Shown: positions 1 through 10,254, counted from the first letter of the stretch. The stretch is 64,000 nt of DNA from Phorcysia thermohydrogeniphila (GCF_004339575.1 NZ_SMFV01000003.1:1-64000); one strand, 5' to 3'. Notes: generated by a model not told the origin, from the letters alone. Program-made: numbers and translations.

Positions 1-2
1 CC

Positions 3-1442
3 CACCTGATAGAGGAAGAACTAAAGGAGAGCTCTTCTTTCTTTGACGCCTTTATAAAAGCTATCAAAAAACTCAAAGGCTCCTACGCAGTTGCAGCTAT
101 TACTACCTACGAGCCTGAAAAAATCTTCGTCGCAAGGAAGGATAGCCCTCTCATCATAGGCGTCGGAAACAACGAAAACTTCGTAGCCTCTGATATTCCT
201 GCTTTCCTATCCTATACAAATAAAGCCGTCTTCTTAGACGACTACGAGGTCGCTATCGTTGAAAAAGACTCCTTCAAGGTCTTTGACCTTAACGGAAATG
301 AAAAGAAAAAAGAAATCCGTACAATCCCTTGGTCCTTAGCTCAGGCTGAAAAAGCCGGCTACAAGCACTTTATGCTCAAAGAAATTTACGAGCAACCCCG
401 TGCAATAGCAGACACTATAAGCGGCAATCTTTCTTGGTTCAGCGGAAAAGTCCCTCTTGAAGGTATCTCTCCACAGGACTTTGATAGAGTCCAAATTGTA
501 GCCTGTGGTACTTCTTACCACGCTGGACTCATAGGTAAGTTCTACCTTGAAAATTTCTCCCTTATACCTACCGAAGTTGACTTGGCTTCTGAGTATAGGT
601 ACAGAAATCCCGTTGTGAATGAGAAAACTCTCGTCATTGCTATAACCCAGTCTGGGGAAACCGCAGATACATTAGCAGCTGTAAGGTTTGCTAAAAGTAA
701 AGGTGCTAAAGTCCTTGCCATCTGCAACGTTATAGGCTCCACCGTAACGAGGGAAGCCCACGAAACCCTCTACACCTACGCAGGCCCTGAAATCAGCGTG
801 GCCTCTACAAAGGCCTTTACAACTCAGGTAGTAACTCTCTTTATGCTCTCACTGTGGCTTGCAAGGAATAGAAACACCTTAAAGGAAGAAAAGGTAGAGG
901 GACTCCTTCATGAACTCATGGAGCTACCTTCAAAAGTGGAAACTTTCTTAAACGACGAAAGAGAATCTGGAAAGGTCAAGGAAATAGCTGACAGTTTCCA
1001 CAAGGCAACAAACGCCCTCTACGTAGGAAGGCATGTGAACTACCCGATAGCTCTTGAGGGAGCTCTAAAGCTTAAAGAGATATCTTACATCCACGCAGAA
1101 GGATACCCTGCAGGAGAGATGAAGCACGGTCCGATAGCTTTGATAGATGAAACGATGCCTGTTGTTGTCGTCGCAACGAAAGGAAGGGTTTACGAGAAGA
1201 TGCTCTCAAATATGGAAGAGGTAAAAGCAAGGAAGGGGAAAGTGATAGCCGTTACAAATTCTGAGTGTAAAGAAGTTCAAGAAAAGGCAGACGCCTTTAT
1301 AGAAGTTCCAGAAGTTAGCGAGTTCCTTTCCCCCATAGTAAACGTCATTCCTTTGCAACTTTTTGCCTACCACGTAGCCGATTTCTTAGGTTACGATGTT
1401 GACCAACCGAGAAATTTAGCAAAGAGCGTAACAGTTGAATAA
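3..1442 (+). CDS. glmS: Glutamine-fructose-6-phosphate aminotransferase, 5' end cut by window
   Basis: It makes glucosamine-6-phosphate from fructose-6-phosphate and glutamine, the entry step to UDP-GlcNAc. The frame is open from base 3 with no start, so about 128 N-terminal residues, including the Cys1 glutaminase nucleophile, lie outside the window; 479 residues remain. Visible are the end of the glutaminase domain, the linker motif KEIYEQP, and two SIS isomerase domains with ACGTSYHAG, QSGETADTL and STKAFTTQ. The C-terminus DQPRNLAKSVTVE is the usual GlmS ending. It stands 43 bases before wecB, so it may feed UDP-GlcNAc to the glycan genes that follow. Confidence 0.97.
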   Translation, partial: HLIEEELKESSSFFDAFIKAIKKLKGSYAVAAITTYEPEKIFVARKDSPLIIGVGNNENFVASDIPAFLSYTNKAVFLDDYEVAIVEKDSFKVFDLNGNEKKKEIRTIPWSLAQAEKAGYKHFMLKEIYEQPRAIADTISGNLSWFSGKVPLEGISPQDFDRVQIVACGTSYHAGLIGKFYLENFSLIPTEVDLASEYRYRNPVVNEKTLVIAITQSGETADTLAAVRFAKSKGAKVLAICNVIGSTVTREAHETLYTYAGPEISVASTKAFTTQVVTLFMLSLWLARNRNTLKEEKVEGLLHELMELPSKVETFLNDERESGKVKEIADSFHKATNALYVGRHVNYPIALEGALKLKEISYIHAEGYPAGEMKHGPIALIDETMPVVVVATKGRVYEKMLSNMEEVKARKGKVIAVTNSECKEVQEKADAFIEVPEVSEFLSPIVNVIPLQLFAYHVADFLGYDVDQPRNLAKSVTVE

Positions 1443-1485
1443 ACTTGTAAAATACACTACTACGCTATAGCCATAGGAGGGAAGA

Positions 1486-2610
1486 TTGAACAAAGTACTT
1501 TTAATATTTGGTACTAGGCCTGAAGCTATCAAAATGGCCCCCTTAATAAAAGAGTTTGAAAGATATCCTGATAGGTTTAATGTTAAAGTATGCGTAACTG
1601 CCCAACATAGAGAAATGCTTGACCAAGTTTTAAAATTTTTCGGAATAGAACCTGATTATGACCTTAATCTTATGAAACCCAATCAGTCATTGTTTGAACT
1701 GACCGCAAATTTAATTAAAGAGCTCGAGTCAGTTTTGAAAGACTTTAATCCTGATTTGATTTTTGTTCAAGGAGATACAACAACAGCTTTCGTAGGAGCA
1801 CTGGCGGGCTTTTACAATAAAGTAAAAGTTGCGCACATAGAAGCAGGTCTTAGGAGTAATAATAAATACTCTCCTTTCCCTGAGGAGGTAAATAGGGTTT
1901 TAATAGGAAAATTAGCAGATTTCCATTTCGCACCAACAGAGAAAGCAAAAAGGAACCTCCTTAAGGAAGGAATAAAGAACAATGTATGGGTTGTGGGAAA
2001 CACAGTTATAGACGCTTTACTTTTGGGTCTCCAAATCATAAAAGAACAAGGAGAAGAGAAATATTATAGATATTTTGATTTTATGGATTTCTCAAAGAAA
2101 ATTATCTTAGTCACAGGACATAGAAGAGAAAGTTTTGGAGAGCCTTTTAGAAATATTTGTTTCGCTTTAAAGGAGCTTGCAGACTCCTTTGAAGACGTAG
2201 AAATAGTTTATCCCGTTCACCTCAATCCTAATGTGAGAAAACCTGTAAATGAAATATTAAGAGGACATAGCCGGATCCACCTAATAGAACCTTTAGAATA
2301 TCCATACCTCATATGGCTCATGAGTAAATCGTATCTGGTATTAACAGATTCCGGAGGAATTCAAGAAGAGGCTCCTTCTTTGGGCAAACCTGTTTTAGTG
2401 ATGAGAGAAGTTACAGAAAGGATAGAAGGTATAGAAGCAGGAACAGCCAAGCTTGTAGGTACAAACAAGGAAAAGATCATCCTTGAGGCGGTAAAGCTTC
2501 TTGAGAATCAGGAAGAATACAATAAGATGGCTAAAGCAGTTAATCCTTACGGAGACGGAACTGCTTCAAGGAAAATACTTAAAATTCTTATGGAAAGTAG
2601 AAACTTATAA
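1486..2610 (+). CDS. wecB: UDP-N-acetylglucosamine 2-epimerase (non-hydrolysing)
   Basis: It interconverts UDP-GlcNAc and UDP-ManNAc in the cytoplasm. The 374 residues match the family length. Seen are the N-terminal FGTRPEAIKMAP motif, QGDTTT, HIEAGLRS, the GHRRE segment and the C-terminal DSGGIQEEAP motif of the GT-B-like fold. The start is TTG at 1486, chosen because AGGAGG ends five bases before it and the protein begins directly with the first beta strand. It is followed 11 bases later by wecC, so the pair supplies UDP-ManNAcA. This is the first gene of a long same-strand polysaccharide operon. Confidence 0.96.
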   Translation: MNKVLLIFGTRPEAIKMAPLIKEFERYPDRFNVKVCVTAQHREMLDQVLKFFGIEPDYDLNLMKPNQSLFELTANLIKELESVLKDFNPDLIFVQGDTTTAFVGALAGFYNKVKVAHIEAGLRSNNKYSPFPEEVNRVLIGKLADFHFAPTEKAKRNLLKEGIKNNVWVVGNTVIDALLLGLQIIKEQGEEKYYRYFDFMDFSKKIILVTGHRRESFGEPFRNICFALKELADSFEDVEIVYPVHLNPNVRKPVNEILRGHSRIHLIEPLEYPYLIWLMSKSYLVLTDSGGIQEEAPSLGKPVLVMREVTERIEGIEAGTAKLVGTNKEKIILEAVKLLENQEEYNKMAKAVNPYGDGTASRKILKILMESRNL

Positions 2611-2621
2611 GGAGGAAAGTT

Positions 2622-3836
2622 ATGAAACCTGAACCACTGACTGTAGTAATTATGGGATTGGGATACATTGGTTTACCAACAGCCGCTCTTATAGCAAGTA
2701 AAGGTATTAATGTCTACGGAGTTGATATCAATAAAAGTGTTGTAGATACCATAAATGAAGGTAAAATCCATATTGTAGAACCGGACTTAGATGGCCTTGT
2801 TCACGAAGTAGTCAGAAAGGGCTTACTGAAAGCATCTACTTCTCCTACTAAAGCTGATGTGTTCTTAATAGCAGTTCCGACTCCGTTCAAAGAAGGACAT
2901 ATTCCTGACATATCTTTTGTTGAAGCAGCTATCAAGATGATTACTCCCTATCTTGAGGAAGGAAACTTAGTGATTATTGAATCAACAAGCCCGATAGGAA
3001 CTACAGAAAAAATGTACGACTTAATAACAAGTGAAAGACCTGAACTTAAAAATAGAATATACATGGCCTACTGCCCTGAAAGAGTACTTCCCGGAAAAAT
3101 CCTTTACGAACTCCAGTATAACGATAGAGTCATAGGTGGAATAAATCCAGCATCAGCTAAAAGGGCTAAAGAGTTTTATTCACTTTTTGTTGAAGGAGAA
3201 CTTCATGAGACGAACGCAAAAACAGCTGAAATGTGCAAACTCGTAGAAAACGCCTACCGTGATGTAAACATAGCATTCGCTAATGAACTTTCCCTCATTT
3301 GTGATAAGGCAGGTATAGACGTGTGGGAGCTTATAGAACTCGCTAACAAACACCCTAGAGTCAACATTCTGCAACCTGGTGTTGGAGTTGGAGGGCATTG
3401 TATAGCTGTAGATCCATGGTTTCTAATAACTCATTATCCTGAAGAGTCAAAATTAATAAAGGTTGCGAGGGAAGTAAACTTGTACAAAACGGAATGGGTA
3501 ATAAAGAAGATCAAGGAAAAAGCCAAGGAATTTGAAGAGAACTACAGCAGGAAGCCAAAAATCGCTTGCTTAGGACTTACTTATAAACCGGATATAGATG
3601 ATCTTAGAGAAAGCCCAGCACTTTATATTGTTAGGAGGTTGATTGCCGAAGGATACAGAATTTTAGCAGTAGAACCTTACGTTGATGACTTTAGTGAATT
3701 CCATGTTTATGAAACAGAAGAGGCTCTAAAAGAGGCAGATATTGTAGCTATCTTAGTTGCTCACAGACAGTTTAGAAATTTAAGAATAGAAAAAAATAAG
3801 CTTCTTGATTTTTGCGGTATCGTTGGGAACTCTTAA
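2622..3836 (+). CDS. wecC: UDP-N-acetyl-D-mannosamine dehydrogenase
   Basis: It oxidises UDP-ManNAc to UDP-ManNAcA with two NAD+. The 404-residue protein has the N-terminal Rossmann motif GLGYIGLPTAALIA, the middle domain CPERVLPGK and NAYRDVNIAFANE, and the catalytic Cys in GGHCIAVDPWF. The C-terminal UDP-binding domain carries GLTYKPDIDDLRESPA. A strong AAGGAGG precedes the ATG. Substrate is assigned from the adjacent wecB; sequence alone cannot fully exclude another UDP-HexNAc. The UDP-ManNAcA made here matches the WecG-type transferase at 12151 in the same operon. Confidence 0.94.
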   Translation: MKPEPLTVVIMGLGYIGLPTAALIASKGINVYGVDINKSVVDTINEGKIHIVEPDLDGLVHEVVRKGLLKASTSPTKADVFLIAVPTPFKEGHIPDISFVEAAIKMITPYLEEGNLVIIESTSPIGTTEKMYDLITSERPELKNRIYMAYCPERVLPGKILYELQYNDRVIGGINPASAKRAKEFYSLFVEGELHETNAKTAEMCKLVENAYRDVNIAFANELSLICDKAGIDVWELIELANKHPRVNILQPGVGVGGHCIAVDPWFLITHYPEESKLIKVAREVNLYKTEWVIKKIKEKAKEFEENYSRKPKIACLGLTYKPDIDDLRESPALYIVRRLIAEGYRILAVEPYVDDFSEFHVYETEEALKEADIVAILVAHRQFRNLRIEKNKLLDFCGIVGNS

Positions 3837-3866
3837 TCTGAAATTTTCCTTTAGCAGGAGTTACTA

Positions 3867-5090
3867 TTGAATGTGAGAAAAGACGCTATTTACAGTACCT
3901 TATCTATTATTTTATTTAATGGCTCTAGATGGTTTTATAATTCTTTTGCTGCTCGTTTTCTAACAGCTAGTGATTTTTCTTTGTTCAGTTTCGTACTGAC
4001 ATCTTCAAATCTAGTTCTTCCTCTATTTACTTTTGGAGTTAATTTGGGATTGATAAGAGAAGTTCCTATTCTTCTGAAAAAAGGGAAAGGAGAAATTCTT
4101 TATATCGAGCAAATGTTTTGGGGGTATATTATTTTAATATCTATTGCTGCATTTATTTTTTCCTTGATTTTATCTAAGTTTACAAAGATAGGCTTTTCAA
4201 CTTTCGCCATTGTTATTACTGTATCTCTTGTCCTTTCTATATTGGTGTTTATTCAAAGTATTCTAAAAGCTTTTTCCCTATTTTTAGAGGAATTTAAAAT
4301 TAGCTTAACTTTCTCCTTTTTTATGTTAGCAGTTATTGTACTATGGTTTGTATCTGGAACATACTGTTTTGAATACGCTATATTGTTCTTCTTAATACCA
4401 ATGCTAATAGCTACGGGATATGGTATTAGAAAAGCTTCTCACATACAACTATTTAGTTTTAAGCCAAATTTTAAAGTTAAACCTTTCGTCAGTAACTATT
4501 TAAAGTATGGTTCCCATGAAATTTTAGTTGCTATCTATACAAATTCTGTCTCCTTTCTTTCATTCTTCATTTTAACAAGTACAGAATATGCTATTTTTAG
4601 GAAAATACTCTTAGTTTCTATTCCATTCACTATGATCTCAGGATCCATTTCACAAGTGTTTCTAAACAAATTTTCTGTTATCTATGTAACAGATAGAAGC
4701 TCTCTCAAGAAATTCTTTAGAAAGACACAAAAGTTATATCTACTGGCTGGCATAATAGGGTACGTTATTGCTATTTGCATTTTCTTCCCTGTCTCATCGT
4801 TGATTAAACTAGAAAAACAGTACCTTTTACTTTATTCCATTCTATCGTTATCTATATTATTTAGATTTATAAGCTCACTTTATGGAATCTTCTTAACAAC
4901 GATAGGTTTTCAAACTTTAAGAGTTATAACCGTTATGATAGCGGCTTTAAGTAGTATCTTTCTTTTATTGATTCTGACCCCGTCTTTAGGCTTGTGGGGA
5001 GTTGTGATATCATACATCTCAAGTTTTTTTGTAATTTTAACAATATATTTCTACTTTGGAGAACTTAAAGTACTAAGAGGTTCTAAATGA
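3867..5090 (+). CDS. Oligosaccharide flippase, Wzx-like (MATE/MOP superfamily)
   Basis: A 407-residue, very hydrophobic protein with about twelve predicted membrane segments. It has the typical N-terminal pattern of polysaccharide flippases (a short basic start, then FNGSRWFYNSFAARFLTASDF). It would flip undecaprenyl-linked repeat units across the inner membrane. The start is TTG at 3867 with a GCAGGAG ribosome site. AT content rises sharply here and stays high to about 10.3 kb. The stop overlaps the next start (ATGA), so translation is coupled. The call rests on topology, length and place between sugar-nucleotide and polymerase genes; Wzx sequences are poorly conserved. Confidence 0.8.
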   Translation: MNVRKDAIYSTLSIILFNGSRWFYNSFAARFLTASDFSLFSFVLTSSNLVLPLFTFGVNLGLIREVPILLKKGKGEILYIEQMFWGYIILISIAAFIFSLILSKFTKIGFSTFAIVITVSLVLSILVFIQSILKAFSLFLEEFKISLTFSFFMLAVIVLWFVSGTYCFEYAILFFLIPMLIATGYGIRKASHIQLFSFKPNFKVKPFVSNYLKYGSHEILVAIYTNSVSFLSFFILTSTEYAIFRKILLVSIPFTMISGSISQVFLNKFSVIYVTDRSSLKKFFRKTQKLYLLAGIIGYVIAICIFFPVSSLIKLEKQYLLLYSILSLSILFRFISSLYGIFLTTIGFQTLRVITVMIAALSSIFLLLILTPSLGLWGVVISYISSFFVILTIYFYFGELKVLRGSK

Positions 5091-5632
5091 TAGTTGCTAT
5101 TGTAGGTCCTGATGGTTCTGGGAAAAGTACTGTAGCAAGAAAATTGGTTAAGGAACTGGAAGATACCATCTACATTTACCTGGGACATGGTAAAGAAAGG
5201 AAGTACTGTCTAAGCAAGTTCAATAGGAAATTATTAAACGTAAAGTTTTTAGGAAGGTTTCTAAAGCTAATAGATGATATATTAATAATCAGTAAAATGA
5301 AACTGGATAATGACAAATTATACGTCACAGACAGATGGATAGTTGATTTATGTATTCAATCCGAAAGCAAATTTAAGAGAGCTATATTTTTTGCCATTTT
5401 CAGATTACTTCCAAAGCCAGACATTTTTGTTTTATTGGTTGGAGAACCTGAAAAGATTTTCCAAAGAAAAAGTGAGTTACCTGTAGAAAAAATCAGGAAG
5501 CAGATAAATGACTATAAGAAGATGCTTATAAAATATAATCTTTTAATTTTTGACACGACATTGGAATCCCCTATGCATATAGTAAACTTAGTAAAAAAAG
5601 AAATTGAAACTGCAAAAGGAGGAAAACAATGA
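5087..5632 (+). CDS. Thymidylate-kinase-like P-loop protein of glycan locus
   Basis: A 181-residue P-loop NTPase. The Walker A is GPDGSGKST at residues 7-15. A DRW motif near residue 84 resembles the DR(Y/F/W) motif of thymidylate kinases, and a Lys/Arg-rich segment (RKQINDYKKML) resembles their lid region. It is shorter than true TMK (about 200-210) and sits inside a polysaccharide operon, overlapping its neighbours on both sides by ATGA. A role in dTMP synthesis is therefore unlikely. It may phosphorylate a glycan precursor or act with the next two genes, but that is inference and no substrate can be named. Confidence 0.7.
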   Translation: MIVAIVGPDGSGKSTVARKLVKELEDTIYIYLGHGKERKYCLSKFNRKLLNVKFLGRFLKLIDDILIISKMKLDNDKLYVTDRWIVDLCIQSESKFKRAIFFAIFRLLPKPDIFVLLVGEPEKIFQRKSELPVEKIRKQINDYKKMLIKYNLLIFDTTLESPMHIVNLVKKEIETAKGGKQ

Positions 5633-6345
5633 TTGAAACTGCAATATCTATTTTGGAGAGAGCAAATATTGACTATTTTTTAATTAGACCTGTCTCTAAA
5701 GGTGCAAATGATATTGATATATATGTGGATTTTTACAATTTGTTTAAACTAATCTCATATTTGCAGTCTCATAAAATAAACATAAGAATCATTACTTCAT
5801 ACAAATACAATACACTATTTTTATCTATAGGCGAAGTAGTAATCGATGTTCACACGCCGGTGATTGCTTTCTCTCATTTTCGGGATATACCTATTCCTCT
5901 TATTCCTAAGAAGGTAGACTATTTCTACTTCGGAAAGAAAAAAATTCCTATAGCCCCAGAACCTTATTTATTCTTCTATTGGTTTTTTCATTATATTTTT
6001 GACAAAAAGAGTTTCTCAAAGGGCTCTTCTTGTGAAATATTTAAAGAGAGATATTGCCGAAATTTTAGAAAGATCATAGAGGAAAAAGAATCTTTCTCAT
6101 TTTTAACTTATCTATTTAGAGATAAAGCTACTGATGTTAAGCAGATACTTGAAAATGATTTGTTTTCCGTTCCTGAAGTGTTACCTAAGCAGCAAATCAT
6201 ATATTTAGATCGAATAGTTGTCCGAAAGAGAGTGTCTTTTAGGGAAATTCTAAAATTGAAAATAAGAAGAAAGATAAAAGGTGTTAAGATGATAGACATT
6301 AATAGTTTTAAATGGCAAGAAGAATTTTTTCAAACTTATCCATGA
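5629..6345 (+). CDS. Nucleotidyltransferase-fold protein, function unknown
   Basis: A 238-residue protein I do not recognise by name. Near residue 24 it has KGANDIDIYVD, which fits the nucleotidyltransferase pattern hG(x)nDhDh. A third acidic residue lies in VVIDVHTP, so the three metal ligands of a minimal NTase site appear to be present. The C-terminal half is rich in Lys and aromatic residues. The start overlaps the preceding P-loop gene by ATGA, and the next gene follows after eight bases. Together the three genes look like one module. Whether it transfers a nucleotide, or has been recruited for another role, cannot be told from sequence. Confidence 0.55.
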   Translation: MIETAISILERANIDYFLIRPVSKGANDIDIYVDFYNLFKLISYLQSHKINIRIITSYKYNTLFLSIGEVVIDVHTPVIAFSHFRDIPIPLIPKKVDYFYFGKKKIPIAPEPYLFFYWFFHYIFDKKSFSKGSSCEIFKERYCRNFRKIIEEKESFSFLTYLFRDKATDVKQILENDLFSVPEVLPKQQIIYLDRIVVRKRVSFREILKLKIRRKIKGVKMIDINSFKWQEEFFQTYP

Positions 6346-6353
6346 GGTGTTAA

Positions 6354-7331
6354 ATGTTATCCCAGTTATATAAATTTCAAAGGGTGCTGGGTATAAAAGG
6401 AGGTAGGTATTTATTTTATCCAAATAGACAAGTTCCTTTTTTATTGTTACCTTATCAGAATAGAAATGTATTCTATAAAGCATTAGAAATACTACCTTTT
6501 ACTCCCATGAAAATTAGATTTTACAAACTGCTAAGGAAAATTTTTAAATCTATACCTATTATAGCATTATGTGGAGAAGAAGAAAGTCTTGACTTTTCCG
6601 CAGAAGGAGACTATTACTCTATTGTGATTTTTCCATTTTCTATTCACCGAAAAATGCTTCTAATCTTGTTCAAAGATAGCGAAGTTTTCGTTAGAAAGGT
6701 TGCATTTGAAGATTCTAAAGATTTACTATATAATGAATACAAAGCAATGACAATGCCGTTAATATCTCCAATAGCTCCTCAAGTGATACAATACTGTGAA
6801 TATGACAATTTATCTATATTAGACATGGAATTTGTGAAAGGGAGTTGTATTAGTGGCAATAAATTACCCGAACAAGTAGTAAATTTTTTCAATAAATTGT
6901 ATTCCGAGTACTCTCAAGGTTCCTTTTATCCTTCTGAACACTCTTACATTCTTAATATGATAAACTTTGTAGAGTCAAAATTAAAACTCTTTAAAAATGA
7001 TATGCTGCTGGAAAAATGGATGTTATTTAAGGATAAAATTATGAATATCAATAAGAGATTTTTATTAACTGCAATGCACGGAGATTTTACCAGAAGTAAT
7101 ATAATTATGAGTTCTTCTGTTAAGATTTTAGACTGGGAATTCTTTTCCACGAATGGCATTAATATAGACTTAAGTTATTACTCTTTTCGAAAAGTTTTGG
7201 ATTCAAAGTTCCCTACATTCAAAAAGAACATCCATACCACTTATCCGATAGAGACTCTTTACTACATTTACTTTTACCTTAAAAATATAGACCATTCAGC
7301 TACAAAGATCATAAAAAAGGTTTTAGGATGA
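6354..7331 (+). CDS. Phosphotransferase of the aminoglycoside/choline-kinase-like fold
   Basis: A 325-residue protein with a kinase-like core. There is a candidate ATP-anchoring Lys in FVRKVAF, a Glu in LLYNEYKAM, the catalytic loop HGDFTRSN near residue 241 and the metal-binding DWE near 258. This is the APH/choline kinase arrangement (HGDxxxxN then DxE/D). In this context it may phosphorylate a sugar or an alcohol substituent of the glycan; this is inference. ATG at 6354 follows GAGGTG. The 3' end overlaps the polymerase gene by ATGA, tying it to the operon. Confidence 0.65.
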   Translation: MLSQLYKFQRVLGIKGGRYLFYPNRQVPFLLLPYQNRNVFYKALEILPFTPMKIRFYKLLRKIFKSIPIIALCGEEESLDFSAEGDYYSIVIFPFSIHRKMLLILFKDSEVFVRKVAFEDSKDLLYNEYKAMTMPLISPIAPQVIQYCEYDNLSILDMEFVKGSCISGNKLPEQVVNFFNKLYSEYSQGSFYPSEHSYILNMINFVESKLKLFKNDMLLEKWMLFKDKIMNINKRFLLTAMHGDFTRSNIIMSSSVKILDWEFFSTNGINIDLSYYSFRKVLDSKFPTFKKNIHTTYPIETLYYIYFYLKNIDHSATKIIKKVLG

Positions 7332-8734
7332 AAATGTTTAACATGACCTCAGAAACAATTTTATTTGTTTTAGTATCCTACTTAATATCTTGCATACTAG
7401 CAATAATATTCCCATTTGGCATTATTTTTCTCCCATTTTCCATATATATTATTTCTCCTATTCTAAGTTTAAGATTCGCAGTTATTAGCTTTACTGCATT
7501 AGTGAATAATCAATATACACTAATAGGTTTAGCTCATAAGGTTGATACTTATAGCTTTCAAATAGCCTATATAGCTGGATTTTTATTTTATTTTGTGGTT
7601 TTTGTTTTGTTCTCAAAAGTTTTAAGGCCCAAACTCTCCAAAAGTTTATTATTTTTAATTATTCTTTTTACAATTTCCTTTATCAAAAGCTTTCCTAATT
7701 TCTCAAGGGCAGCAATAATATTCTTCAATGTAATGGGAGGTTTCTTATCTTTGTTCCTAATCCTAAATAGTTCCTTGAAAAAGAAAGGAAAGTATTACTT
7801 AGAAATCCTTTTAAAGGATTTCTTCGCTTTAACTATAATCATTACATTTTTATCCATTTTAGTGGTAATTATAGATCTTCCTTTCAACCTATGGTTTTTA
7901 AAGTTTCATGCTAAATATTTAGATTTATACAGAGGAGAGCATAACAACTTTCTCATGAATATAGCAAATGCTTACATTACCTCTGTCGGTCCCATAGAAA
8001 ATTGGATTAGATATACTCCGTTACTAAATGATCCTATTAGATCTGCTTACTGGTACCTTTACATACTTTACTTTATCTACTTTTATATACGACCGAATAT
8101 TCAGAATTTATTTCCCAAATTACTTATGCTGTTTATTAGTCTTTCTTTTCTTCTTGTATGCTTATCTAAAGGTGCTCTTTCGCTGTTAGTATACACTATG
8201 CTATTCGCCTTTTTATTTAAGAGAGGAATGTACAAGATTTCACTCCTTTTATTCTTAGTAATACTATTATTTTCAATAGTACTTTCAACGGTTATAAAAT
8301 CTAGTGCCGCAATTCATGTAATGGGATTACTCTTACCTTTCAAACAAAATTTAGATTTAAGATATTTTATAGGTAATAAATTAGCACTAGCAGGTAACAT
8401 GGGAAGAATACCTGGAGAAAGTTGGATTGAGGCTGTTGAACGAGGAGCTGAAAGTTTAGTAGGAACTTACATGTATTCCGTTGGCTTAGTAGGTGTTTTA
8501 CTTTACCTTAAAATTCATTGGAATACAATCAAATTAAAGCTTAAGGAAAGGAAGTATCCTCTTGCAGCTTTACTCACTGGTTCTTTAATTATAACATTCC
8601 TTCAGGAAGGACATTATAATATCATGCAAGTTTTCCCACTCTTAATGGTATCACTTCTTTTAGATTTTAAAAGGAGAAGCTATGAAAGCGATTACGGAAT
8701 TTATAAGACACCAAATACTAAGATTATATGTTAA
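7328..8734 (+). CDS. O-antigen/polysaccharide polymerase, Wzy-like
   Basis: A 468-residue integral membrane protein with about ten to twelve hydrophobic segments. A long loop near residues 195-240 carries [14 protein letters not shown], and the C-terminal region carries [11 protein letters not shown]. Wzy proteins join repeat units on the periplasmic side and are defined mainly by topology and by lying next to wzx, as here. GC is about 30% by eye. The start overlaps the previous stop by four bases. The last 53 bases overlap the next gene, so the C-terminal tail of about 17 residues is shared DNA. WaaL-type ligase activity is the main alternative. Confidence 0.7.
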   Translation: MKMFNMTSETILFVLVSYLISCILAIIFPFGIIFLPFSIYIISPILSLRFAVISFTALVNNQYTLIGLAHKVDTYSFQIAYIAGFLFYFVVFVLFSKVLRPKLSKSLLFLIILFTISFIKSFPNFSRAAIIFFNVMGGFLSLFLILNSSLKKKGKYYLEILLKDFFALTIIITFLSILVVIIDLPFNLWFLKFHAKYLDLYRGEHNNFLMNIANAYITSVGPIENWIRYTPLLNDPIRSAYWYLYILYFIYFYIRPNIQNLFPKLLMLFISLSFLLVCLSKGALSLLVYTMLFAFLFKRGMYKISLLLFLVILLFSIVLSTVIKSSAAIHVMGLLLPFKQNLDLRYFIGNKLALAGNMGRIPGESWIEAVERGAESLVGTYMYSVGLVGVLLYLKIHWNTIKLKLKERKYPLAALLTGSLIITFLQEGHYNIMQVFPLLMVSLLLDFKRRSYESDYGIYKTPNTKIIC

Positions 8735-9131
8735 ATACCTTCGGCTAAGAGGATGCCAAATACACCACACAAGTAAAATATTTTTAGGCGCAAAAATTGA
8801 TCTTACCCATCCCACAGGAATCTTTATTGGTAAATATACCTATGTTGCTTACGGTGCTATCGTTTTAAGTCATGATTATACCCGCTCTCTTAGAACAAAA
8901 ACGTATATAGGAGATTATTGTTTTATAGGAGTTAACTCCGTTATATTACCCGGAGTTAGAATCGGTAATCATGTCATAATCGGTGCTGGAAGCGTAGTTA
9001 CAAAAGATATTCCCGATAATTCAATAGCTGTCGGAAACCCTGCTAAAGTTATAAAAAAAGATATCTCAACTGATAAATACGGAAAATTAGTTAAAAGGGA
9101 GGCTTCTAATGAAAATAGCTGTTCTTACTAG
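8682..9131 (+). CDS. Hexapeptide-repeat acyltransferase (serine acetyltransferase-like LbH)
   Basis: A 149-residue left-handed beta-helix protein. Imperfect hexapeptide repeats run from residue 30 to 125 ([39 protein letters not shown]). The catalytic His is likely in LSHDYT, and the ending [10 protein letters not shown] is typical of sugar O-acetyltransferases. It probably acetylates a sugar of the repeat unit with acetyl-CoA. Although the start lies 53 bases inside the polymerase gene, AAAAGGAG just upstream of ATG 8682 supports it. The gene overlaps the following glycosyltransferase by 23 bases. Confidence 0.82.
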   Translation: MKAITEFIRHQILRLYVKYLRLRGCQIHHTSKIFLGAKIDLTHPTGIFIGKYTYVAYGAIVLSHDYTRSLRTKTYIGDYCFIGVNSVILPGVRIGNHVIIGAGSVVTKDIPDNSIAVGNPAKVIKKDISTDKYGKLVKREASNENSCSY

Positions 9132-10254
9132 CAGGTACCCAACTGAAAAAGAACCCTACAATCATATGTTCGTTCATACACGCAATAGAGAGTATGTAGA
9201 AAAAGGAGTATATGTAAGCGTATTTGTTCCTTCTAAAAATAAGTATTTCTACACATTTGAAGGAATTAATGTTTACAGACTTCCAACTTTTGAAATAATT
9301 AAAAAGCTGGAAAGTTTTGACATTACTTTTATACATTTGCTGCATACTTACCCGATAAAAGAGATAGATGGAAGTATAATATATAACCACATTATTAAGT
9401 TTGAAATTCCTGTTCTTTTTTTTATACATGGCATAGAAGTCCAGAAAATTTCAAAGTCCTATAAAGACGAAGTAGAAATAACTAATCCGAAAAGTATCCT
9501 TCGAGCTTTATACCATGATTTTTACCAAATTCCTAAAATAAAAAAAATTATTAAATCCCTTTTAAATTACTCTAAATGCAGATTTATATCGGTATCCAAA
9601 TGGATGCTAAAAGAGGTTTATGATAACCTCAAGATAAATTTGTCGTCAAAGGCAGTAGTTATACCAAATGGAATAGATACGAACCTATTTGTATATGATA
9701 ATCATTGGAACTATAGGTATAAAGTTCTAACATTAAGACCTTTGATTTTAAAAGGAAAATATGCATTGGACTTAGCTGTTTTGACAATGAAGCACATAAA
9801 ACAAGACAAAGTAAATTTAACAATATACGGTAAAGGCAAAGATGAATCAAAAATTAAAGACTTTATTAACAAACAAGAATTATCAAGAAGAGTTAAAATC
9901 ATCAACAAATTTTTGCAACATAAAGAAATACCAATAATTCATAAAAATTTTGGTTTATACTATGCGGTTACAAGAATGGACGCTCAAGGAGTTTCCATGT
10001 GTGAAGCTATGGCTTCGGGGTTACCTGTTATAAGTTTTAATGTTTGTGGAATACCGGAGTTTGTAAAGCATAATAAAACTGGTATTCTTATAGAGCCTTT
10101 CAATATTCAAGAAGCAGCTAATTGGATAGAGAACCTAACTTATGATAAAAATTTATATATTCGAATTTCCGAGAATGCCAGAAAATTTATAGAAACTATT
10201 GATATAAAAAACACAACTCAGAAAGAGTTGGATATCGCAAAAAGTTTAATGTAA
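9109..10254 (+). CDS. Glycosyltransferase, GT4 family
   Basis: A 381-residue GT-B glycosyltransferase. The N-terminal domain starts [10 protein letters not shown] and has the motif FIHGIEVQ. The C-terminal nucleotide-sugar domain has [17 protein letters not shown] and the retaining EX7E motif in [22 protein letters not shown]4 enzymes retain anomeric configuration; donor and acceptor are unknown. It is the only GT4-type enzyme in the locus, beside the GT26 at 12151. ATG 9109 follows GGGAGG, within the end of the acyltransferase gene. The base composition is as AT-rich as its neighbours upstream. Confidence 0.85.
   Translation: MKIAVLTSRYPTEKEPYNHMFVHTRNREYVEKGVYVSVFVPSKNKYFYTFEGINVYRLPTFEIIKKLESFDITFIHLLHTYPIKEIDGSIIYNHIIKFEIPVLFFIHGIEVQKISKSYKDEVEITNPKSILRALYHDFYQIPKIKKIIKSLLNYSKCRFISVSKWMLKEVYDNLKINLSSKAVVIPNGIDTNLFVYDNHWNYRYKVLTLRPLILKGKYALDLAVLTMKHIKQDKVNLTIYGKGKDESKIKDFINKQELSRRVKIINKFLQHKEIPIIHKNFGLYYAVTRMDAQGVSMCEAMASGLPVISFNVCGIPEFVKHNKTGILIEPFNIQEAANWIENLTYDKNLYIRISENARKFIETIDIKNTTQKELDIAKSLM

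Noticed and set aside
5087-5632. Housekeeping thymidylate kinase (tmk)
   Set aside because: It is short, AT-rich, overlapped with glycan genes and lacks the usual tmk neighbours; a TMK-like fold is supported, the housekeeping role is not.
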